From UBA7683 sp964397855 (GTDB lineage: Bacteria > Patescibacteriota > Saccharimonadia > Saccharimonadales > UBA7683), in assembly GCA_964397855.1 (NCBI GenBank), contig CAYNKQ010000003.1, positions 1-64,000 of the forward strand: DNA of 64,000 nt, given 5' to 3'. How positions within the stretch are numbered: position 1 is the first letter of the stretch; each line of letters opens with the position of its first letter. A program made the position numbers and the translations under genes. The notes beneath the pieces were generated by a model, which worked only from the letters and a program-made list of their open reading frames with translations, was not told the origin of the DNA and did no database searches. Shown in pieces: positions 58,863-64,000 of the stretch.

Positions 58863-59594
58863 ATGATTGAAGTAAAAAACATCAGTAAGACCTATGGCAA
58901 AAAGAAGACGTTGTTTCATGCCTTAAAAGATGTTAATTTCACTATTCCAAGTGGTGCTAGTGTTGCGATTGTGGGAAAATCTGGTTCAGGTAAGTCTACA
59001 TTAATGCACGCTATGAGTGGGCTCGACAAACCTCAGGACGGACAGATACTTGTGGACGGCATCAATATACTTGAGCTTAAACAGAAACAAGTGGACGCGT
59101 TTCGTTCCAATAAAATCGGGTTTATTTTTCAAAGCTTTTTTGTCCAAGCAAACGAAAGCTGTTTCGATAATGTCAGTCTTCCGCTTGAAATTGGTGGCAT
59201 ACCGCGCTCTAAACGGAAGAAAATGATAGAAATAGCGTTGAAAGAAGTTGAATTATTAGAAAAAAAGAAAAGTCGTGCACGTGACCTTTCTGGCGGTCAG
59301 AAACAGCGACTCGCTGTTGCTCGCGCAATAGTGGGTGAGCCAGAAATTTTATTTGCAGATGAGCCAACTGGTAACCTGGACTCTGTTACTGGTGCTAAGA
59401 TTGAAGACCTACTGTTTGGTTATAACAAGAAGAATGGCGTGACTTTGATTATCGTAACTCACGATAACGACTTGGCTTCAAGGTGTGATATCAGGGTCTT
59501 TGTGAAGGATGGTGTTATTGACCGCATTGAAGGCGGCGCGGGGCGTCGTTCAGCTAAGTCTACAAAGCAAACTCAGATCAAGGATGTAAAATAA
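58863..59594 (+). CDS. ABC transporter ATPase (MacB/LolD-like)
   Basis: 243 residues. Walker A GKSGSGKST, signature LSGGQKQR, Walker B ILFADEPTGNLD and H-loop VTHDN. The short form with the DEPTGNLD motif is typical of the MacB/LolD/FtsE group. GGGAGAA precedes the ATG. It overlaps the downstream permease start by one base, so the pair forms one transporter. Confidence 0.93.
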   Translation: MIEVKNISKTYGKKKTLFHALKDVNFTIPSGASVAIVGKSGSGKSTLMHAMSGLDKPQDGQILVDGINILELKQKQVDAFRSNKIGFIFQSFFVQANESCFDNVSLPLEIGGIPRSKRKKMIEIALKEVELLEKKKSRARDLSGGQKQRLAVARAIVGEPEILFADEPTGNLDSVTGAKIEDLLFGYNKKNGVTLIIVTHDNDLASRCDIRVFVKDGVIDRIEGGAGRRSAKSTKQTQIKDVK

Positions 59595-60961
59595 TGAAAA
59601 CAATAGATATAGTTAGAAGAGCTGGCCGGAGCTTACGACACGCAAAAATTCGCACAATTTTAACTGCACTTGCGATCGGAGTCGGAGCATTTACACTCAC
59701 ACTTACGCTGGCTGCAAGTACTGGGGCTAAAACATTTGTTGAGCAGATTATTAGTGATAATTTTGATCCAGCTGAGTTAATCGTTACAAAAGATGAACAA
59801 GTTTTGGGTGGCAGTGACACAAGCAAACCTCGAGAATACGATCCAGATTTTGGAGCTTCTGCCAGTAATGCCGGCGCGCTCACCCAAATTAAACGACTAG
59901 ACCAGTCGGATATTGAAAAACTACGAGCCACCGAAGGTGTTGAGCTTGTGAGAGAAGGTGTTGCCGTTAATCTCGCCTATATAACAAGACAAGATCAGAA
60001 GAAATTTGTCGGAACAATTCAGGCATTTAGTCCATCGCAAAATCCTGAAACATTAGCCGGAGAAGTACCAAAGAATCTTGCAGAGAAACAAGTACTTCTA
60101 CCTGAGGGCTTTTTGCAGTCGCTTGGATTCGAAAACGCCAAAGATGCAATTGGGCAAAAGGTGACCATTGCGGTCAGAAAGGCTATTGACCCTTCGGAAG
60201 TGGCTATTTTGTTGAACCAAGGTGCTACTGCTACAGATTTACCACGTTTAACCACAGAATCACTGGTTACGGAAGAATTTTCTGTGGTTGCTGTTTTGAA
60301 GAAGGCGGTTACTTCTCAGCCTGGAACCGAGCTCTATATGTATACAAGTAACACCGAAGCACTGCGTCTGAGTGAAATTAGTACTCGGGGTACTGCCGAT
60401 TTTCAGAAGTACCCCTCGGTTTACGTAAAGGTAAAAAATGGTGATGACGCGGCTAAGCTTGAGGCTGTTCAAGCTAAACTCAAGAGTATGGGCTATTCAA
60501 CACTTTCTGTTGAAGAGACTCAGAAGTTCTTGCTGCAGTTTATTAGTGTACTGCAAGGAATTGTTGCTGGATTTGCATTCTTGGCTGTCATTGCCTCTGT
60601 TTTTGGGGTTATTAACACCCAGTATATTAGTGTGCTAGAACGAACTCAGCAAATTGGACTCATGAAAGCACTCGGGATGCGCCGTCGGGACATCTCTCGA
60701 TTATTCCGTTTTGAGGCAGCGTGGATAGGACTTCTTGGCGGCGTACTGGGCTCAGGTTTGGCATTTATGCTTGGAACAATTTTGAATCCTTGGATTACTA
60801 AAACTATTGAACTTGGTGAGGGCAATAAGCTTTTAATCTTCCAGCCTACACCGATTATTCTTCTTATCTTAGGGCTCATGTTAGTCGCAATTTTTGCTGG
60901 AATTCTCCCGGCCCGAAAGGCCGGTAAGTTGGATCCGGTTGAAGCACTTCGTACTGAGTAA
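59594..60961 (+). CDS. MacB/FtsX-family ABC transporter permease
   Basis: 455 residues. One N-terminal membrane helix (RTILTALAIGVGAFTLTLTLA) is followed by a ~250-residue extracytoplasmic MacB_PCD-like domain, then three C-terminal helices with the FtsX signature ERTQQIGLMKALGMRRRDI...FEAAWIGLLGG. It ends ARKAGKLDPVEALRTE, the typical tail. Such mechanotransmission transporters extrude lipoproteins, peptides or antibiotics. The substrate is unknown. Confidence 0.92.
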   Translation: MKTIDIVRRAGRSLRHAKIRTILTALAIGVGAFTLTLTLAASTGAKTFVEQIISDNFDPAELIVTKDEQVLGGSDTSKPREYDPDFGASASNAGALTQIKRLDQSDIEKLRATEGVELVREGVAVNLAYITRQDQKKFVGTIQAFSPSQNPETLAGEVPKNLAEKQVLLPEGFLQSLGFENAKDAIGQKVTIAVRKAIDPSEVAILLNQGATATDLPRLTTESLVTEEFSVVAVLKKAVTSQPGTELYMYTSNTEALRLSEISTRGTADFQKYPSVYVKVKNGDDAAKLEAVQAKLKSMGYSTLSVEETQKFLLQFISVLQGIVAGFAFLAVIASVFGVINTQYISVLERTQQIGLMKALGMRRRDISRLFRFEAAWIGLLGGVLGSGLAFMLGTILNPWITKTIELGEGNKLLIFQPTPIILLILGLMLVAIFAGILPARKAGKLDPVEALRTE

Positions 60962-61040
60962 TTGCGAATTTCTTCCAGCAATTCACTGATATGATCACGC
61001 AGCGTGTATACTTAAAAAGCATAAATGTTAAGGGGTATAT

Positions 61041-62225
61041 ATGAACGAAGATCAGAACCAGCAGAGTGCGCCAAATGTAGAACAACAACCAGTTCCTGTT
61101 GGACCTTATCCAGCTCCAGAGTCTCCGCCCGTTCAGCCTCCGAGTTCGGTTGTGTCACAAGTAAATCCTTTACCCAAGCGTAAGAAGATGAAGTTATTTA
61201 TTATACTAGTTCTCCTGGCCATAGTTGTGGTGTCTGGCGGGGCTTTGGCGGCTACTTACGTTTATATGAATAATAAGCCAGAAAAGGTTTTGGCAGATGC
61301 ACTTTCAAACACCATTAATGACACCCTTGAAGGCAAGCCTACAACTACGCTTGGTTCGGTTGTTTTTGAATCAAAAGGGGCGCAAGCAGCTAAGGTAACG
61401 GTCAAATTTGATTCAAAGATTAGTGGCGAAAATAGCAGCGCCAGTGCAGATGCCACAGTGGCCTACGAAGGCAAGACCTACAGCCTAAAGACTTCAACAG
61501 CAGTGTTTGGTGATAGTGAATACTACTTTAAAATAGAAAACTTGAAAAAGACGGTTGGTAGTATTGTTACGGCACAGCCAGCAATCGGTACTTATGTTGC
61601 TCCAATGGATCCAATAATCACAAAACTTGATAACAACTGGGTTAAGGTGACAAAAGAAGATCTTAAGCAGTTTAGCGGCACAGGCGAACAAGATTTCGAC
61701 AAATGTACTGAGGCGGTAAAAAATCTTAAAATAAGCACACCTGACCAAAAACAACTTAAAAAGCTATTCAAAGAGAATCAGTTTATTGTGGCAAGCGAAA
61801 ATCTTAAGATTGAAGCAATTGAAGGTGAAAAAAGCTTCCATTACAAACTTGATTTTAATAATGCAGCTGCAGAGAAATTTGCAAAGCAGGTGATTGCTAT
61901 GGAATCATTCAAAACGATAAAGGCTGACTGTGAAATAAACGAGAAGCAGATAGAGGAAGGCTTTAAGCAGGCTAAGGATAGTTCAAAATCAAGCAAAATT
62001 AAACCTGTAATAGAACTTTGGGTGGGTAAAGCTTCTCGTCGTCCAACCAAGCTTCGCGTTAGCGCACACGATAAAGATGTTACACTCGACTTTAATACAC
62101 AGGTTAAACTTGGAGCTAGTGGTGTCGATATTCAAAAACCAAGTAGTTTCATTACGGTAAACGAACTTAAAACAGAATTTGAAAAACTACAACAAACAAA
62201 CACAACCGTTTTACAAAACTTGTAG
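61041..62225 (+). CDS. Single-pass membrane protein with large exported domain
   Basis: 394 residues. A Pro/Gln-rich cytoplasmic N terminus (~50 residues) ends in PKRKKMK before a transmembrane helix (~54-76). The remaining ~310 residues are extracytoplasmic, Lys/Ser/Thr-rich, with beta-strand segments (TVKFDSKISGENSSASADATVAY) somewhat like LppX/LolA-type lipid-binding folds, but this is only a resemblance. AAGGGG precedes the ATG. A terminator follows. Function unknown. Confidence 0.65.
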   Translation: MNEDQNQQSAPNVEQQPVPVGPYPAPESPPVQPPSSVVSQVNPLPKRKKMKLFIILVLLAIVVVSGGALAATYVYMNNKPEKVLADALSNTINDTLEGKPTTTLGSVVFESKGAQAAKVTVKFDSKISGENSSASADATVAYEGKTYSLKTSTAVFGDSEYYFKIENLKKTVGSIVTAQPAIGTYVAPMDPIITKLDNNWVKVTKEDLKQFSGTGEQDFDKCTEAVKNLKISTPDQKQLKKLFKENQFIVASENLKIEAIEGEKSFHYKLDFNNAAAEKFAKQVIAMESFKTIKADCEINEKQIEEGFKQAKDSSKSSKIKPVIELWVGKASRRPTKLRVSAHDKDVTLDFNTQVKLGASGVDIQKPSSFITVNELKTEFEKLQQTNTTVLQNL

Positions 62226-62253
62226 TATAATGTATTAAAACAAACAAGCGGGA

Positions 62254-62280
62254 AGGGCCGGCATAAAGCTGGTCCTTTTT
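62254..62280 (+). terminator. Terminator before serS
   Basis: AGGGCCGGC (62254-62262) pairs with GCTGGTCCT (62268-62276) with two G-T pairs, followed by TTTTT. Confidence 0.88.
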
Positions 62281-62331
62281 GTTTCTGTAACGCACTTTTT
62301 AGGAACAGCCTCTGAGAGTAAAATTATCGCA

Positions 62332-62360
62332 ATGACGCGACTTCACATCTGATGTATACT
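62332..62360 (+). promoter_or_regulatory. Promoter of serS
   Basis: ATGACG (62332-62337), 17 nt, TATACT (62355-62360). The start falls near 62367-62368, the ATG of the leader ORF. Confidence 0.65.
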
Positions 62361-62367
62361 AATGTCT

Positions 62368-62403
62368 ATGAATATAGTACGTTCGTCAGGTTCGACTCGC
62401 TAG
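62368..62403 (+). CDS. Ser-rich leader peptide of serS
   Basis: An 11-codon ORF, MNIVRSSGSTR, ends in TAG. Ser codons are at 62383 (TCG), 62386 (TCA) and 62392 (TCG). A slightly longer in-frame reading from ATG 62362 adds another Ser. It lies 71 nt before seryl-tRNA synthetase. The -10 box places its ATG at the 5' end of the transcript. Confidence 0.6.
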   Translation: MNIVRSSGSTR

Positions 62404-62432
62404 GGCATCATCGGTGCTTGTAGCTTTGAGTC
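62394..62432 (+). promoter_or_regulatory. Hairpin overlapping the leader ORF stop, before serS
   Basis: GACTC (62394-62398) pairs with GAGTC (62428-62432), and GCTA (62399-62402) with TAGC (62421-62424); an inner GCA/TGC may extend it. The leader stop codon lies in the stem. No T run follows, so this is not an obvious terminator. Control could be translational or act through pausing. Confidence 0.5.
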
Positions 62433-62474
62433 CAAAAACAGATGAACAAACCTAACTAAGAAAGACCCACATCC

Positions 62475-63719
62475 ATGCTAGACATACAGTTTATTAGAGA
62501 AAACCATCAAATCGTAAGAGACGCGGCCGCGGCGAAAAATGTCTCTGTCGATATCGACAGGCTTCTTACTCTCGATGAAAAAAGAAGAGAGCTTATGCAA
62601 GAAGTAGAAAAACTTCGAAAAGCTCGTAACGAAACTGCCGCCCAGATGAAGAATGGTGTTCCTGCGCCAGAGTTAATAGCTGAAGGTAAGCGAATTAAAG
62701 AAGTTCTCTCAGAACTTGAAGCGCAGCTCGACCCCACACTTCTTGAATACAAAGCACTGCTTAACGACGTACCTAATTTATTTTCTGAAGATACGCCGCT
62801 TGGTGGCGAAGAGGCTAATAAACCAGTTGCTCACTGGGGAGATATTCAGAGACGAGACATCAAAGACCATCTAACTTGGCTTGAAGAACGAGATCTTGTT
62901 GATTTTGAAAGAGGAGCCAAGGTAGCGGGCAGCAAGTTCTACTATTCTAAAGGCGATCTTGCTCGTCTTGAGTTGGCTCTTACGCAGTTTGCCCTTCAGA
63001 AAGGGGTTGAGCACGGTTTCACACCAATGCTTGTCCCAAACATGGTGAATGGTGAAGTTATAGGCGGAACTGGCTACGCACCTCGTGGTGAGGAAAAACA
63101 AATTTACTCAATTGCTGGTGAAGATCTTCATCTTATTGCCACTGCTGAGATTCCACTGACTGCCTATCATAAAGATGAAATAATTGATCTTGATACGTTG
63201 CCACTCTTGTATGTTGGGTGGAGCCCTTGTTACCGTATGGAGGCAGGTGCTTATGGTAAACATAGCAAAGGAATCTTCCGCGTACATCAATTTTACAAGG
63301 TAGAAATGTATGTTTTTTGCACCCCAGAGCAAAGCGGAGAGTGGCATGAAAAGCTCATGCAGATAGAAGAAGAAATCTTACAGGAACTTGGAATCCCATA
63401 CCAAAAACTTGCCATTGCAGCCGGTGACTTGGGCGCTCCAGCCTTCAAAAAGTTTGATCTAGAATATTTCAGCCCGATTGACGGCGAATATCGTGAACTC
63501 ACCAGTTGTTCAAATGTTACAGATTACCAAGCTAGAAGACTTAACATTAGATATCGAGATGCTGATGGCAATACGCAGTTTGTACACACTCTTAACGGTA
63601 CAGCTATGGTTTCAAGTCGTGGGCCGATTGCAATTATAGAAAATCATCAGCAAGAAGATGGTTCAGTTATAGTCCCAGAAGTGCTTCGGCCGTTTATGGG
63701 TGGCAAAGAAAAAATTTAA
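62475..63719 (+). CDS. serS: Seryl-tRNA synthetase
   Basis: 414 residues. The N-terminal tRNA-binding coiled coil spans ~25-105. The class II core has FTPMLVPNMVNGEVIGGTGYAP, motif 2 GWSPCYRMEAGAYGKHSKGIFRVHQF (family FR.EAGs.GrdtrGl.R.HQF), SCSNVTDYQARR and motif 3 NGTAMVSSRGPIAIIENHQ; some substitutions from the usual motif residues are seen (MVSSRG instead of the more common xAxxRx). The ribosome binding site is weak, which may matter for the leader control described upstream. Confidence 0.95.
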   Translation: MLDIQFIRENHQIVRDAAAAKNVSVDIDRLLTLDEKRRELMQEVEKLRKARNETAAQMKNGVPAPELIAEGKRIKEVLSELEAQLDPTLLEYKALLNDVPNLFSEDTPLGGEEANKPVAHWGDIQRRDIKDHLTWLEERDLVDFERGAKVAGSKFYYSKGDLARLELALTQFALQKGVEHGFTPMLVPNMVNGEVIGGTGYAPRGEEKQIYSIAGEDLHLIATAEIPLTAYHKDEIIDLDTLPLLYVGWSPCYRMEAGAYGKHSKGIFRVHQFYKVEMYVFCTPEQSGEWHEKLMQIEEEILQELGIPYQKLAIAAGDLGAPAFKKFDLEYFSPIDGEYRELTSCSNVTDYQARRLNIRYRDADGNTQFVHTLNGTAMVSSRGPIAIIENHQQEDGSVIVPEVLRPFMGGKEKI

Positions 63720-63734
63720 ACTTCAGTAGAGTCA

Positions 63735-63751
63735 TCTAAGAACTAAGATCT
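63735..63751 (+). repeat. Copy of the heptamer repeat (CTAAGAACTAAGATCT)
   Basis: A reverse-oriented match to two to three units of the array at 20163-20203, in the serS-hpf gap. Confidence 0.55.
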
Positions 63752-63767
63752 ACAGTCTAACTTAGGG

Positions 63768-63773
63768 TATAAT
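63768..63773 (+). promoter_or_regulatory. -10 box of hpf
   Basis: TATAAT at 63768-63773. The predicted 5' UTR of about 23 nt carries AGGAGGTG before the ATG at 63803. Confidence 0.6.
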
Positions 63774-63802
63774 AATAAGCACAACATAAACAGGAGGTGT
63801 AC

Positions 63803-64000
63803 ATGATCACTCAAATCGATATTACCGGAATCCATTACGAAGTCAGCGAAGATCTCAAAAAGTACATCAACAAAAAGGCGAGTCGGTTAGATAGATTCGC
63901 GCCGCGCCATGCTCGTAAAATGATGCATATAGATGTAAAACTTACAGAACTTAAGACCAAGAGTGATAGAAATCAGTGCGAATTTATCGTGCACTTGCCA
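63803..64000 (+). CDS. hpf: Ribosome hibernation promoting factor, 5' part (cut by the window end)
   Basis: The first 66 codons are open to the window end. The start MITQIDITGIHYEVSEDLKK, the following YINKKASRLDRFAPRH and the next strand (MMHIDVKLTELK) match the S30AE/HPF (RaiA) family, which binds the 30S decoding region and silences or dimerises ribosomes in stationary phase. AGGAGGTG precedes the ATG. Whether it is the long or short form cannot be seen. Confidence 0.85.
   Translation, partial: MITQIDITGIHYEVSEDLKKYINKKASRLDRFAPRHARKMMHIDVKLTELKTKSDRNQCEFIVHLP

Noticed and set aside
1..64000. Alternative genetic code (UGA as Gly) as in some CPR phyla
   Set aside because: Several genes end in TGA overlapping the next start codon (uppS, prenyl synthase, GNAT), with lengths matching their families.
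1..64000. tRNA genes, CRISPR arrays, insertion sequences, prophage genes
   Set aside because: None seen: no GGTTCGA-type T-loop with acceptor pairing in the gaps, no spaced direct repeats, and no transposase or phage proteins among the translations.

Overview
The window looks like the chromosome of a Candidatus Saccharibacteria (TM7) member of the Patescibacteria/CPR. This is inferred from gene content: compact housekeeping genes, a long coupling-ATPase-like protein without a secretion locus, a class II ribonucleotide reductase with NrdR, a eukaryote-like IleRS, and several short unrecognised proteins. TGA is an ordinary stop here (uppS and the prenyl synthase end in TGA directly overlapping the next start), which argues against the recoded CPR lineages. 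No tRNA gene, CRISPR array, transposase or prophage was seen.

Layout. 1-2.7 kb: 3' end of a 5S rRNA, an HExxH protein, a KGG stress protein, an IrrE-like protease and a ROK kinase. 2.8-10.3 kb: rpsA, infB and a DUF5663-like gene on +; priA, def and fmt on -. 10.3-17.2 kb: rpsU-yqeY-adk-map, ftsA, a pyroglutamyl-peptidase-like gene, ftsZ, nrdR. 17.4-20.2 kb: nrdJ. 20.3-25.2 kb: thioredoxin-like gene, a decayed repeat, a T-box leader, GNAT-ileS and a membrane protein. 25.4-32.7 kb: zincin, rplU, parAB, lepB, LCP protein, membrane protein, htrA. 32.7-40.1 kb (mostly -): repeat/relic, prmC, rRNA methyltransferase, kinase, prfA, rpmE, coupling ATPase. 40.4-49.9 kb: ABC exporter, unknowns, rpsB-tsf-frr, prenyl synthase-uppS-rseP-CPBP. 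50-64 kb: proS operon, greA, lysS-lysA operon, hydrolase, MacB-like ABC pair, membrane protein, serS and the start of hpf.

The most striking pattern is regulatory. The four aminoacyl-tRNA synthetase transcription units each appear to carry their own charging sensor. ileS has a T-box with a minimal stem I. proS, lysS and serS each have a promoter whose predicted start falls at or a few bases before the ATG of an 11-16 codon ORF rich in the cognate codons (Pro, Lys, Ser). For proS and lysS the ORF stop lies at mutually exclusive antiterminator and terminator helices. The Lys unit also carries diaminopimelate decarboxylase, and its LysRS is fused to a complete AlaX-type tRNA-editing domain.

Other non-coding structure includes a TTAGNNC heptamer repeat family, imperfect palindromes, a dispersed ~230-260 bp element in two copies (one still an open frame without a start codon), and a ribosome-binding-site-sequestering leader before rpsB. 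Many genes have a TATACT-like box 7-9 nt before the ATG, which suggests leaderless mRNAs are common.
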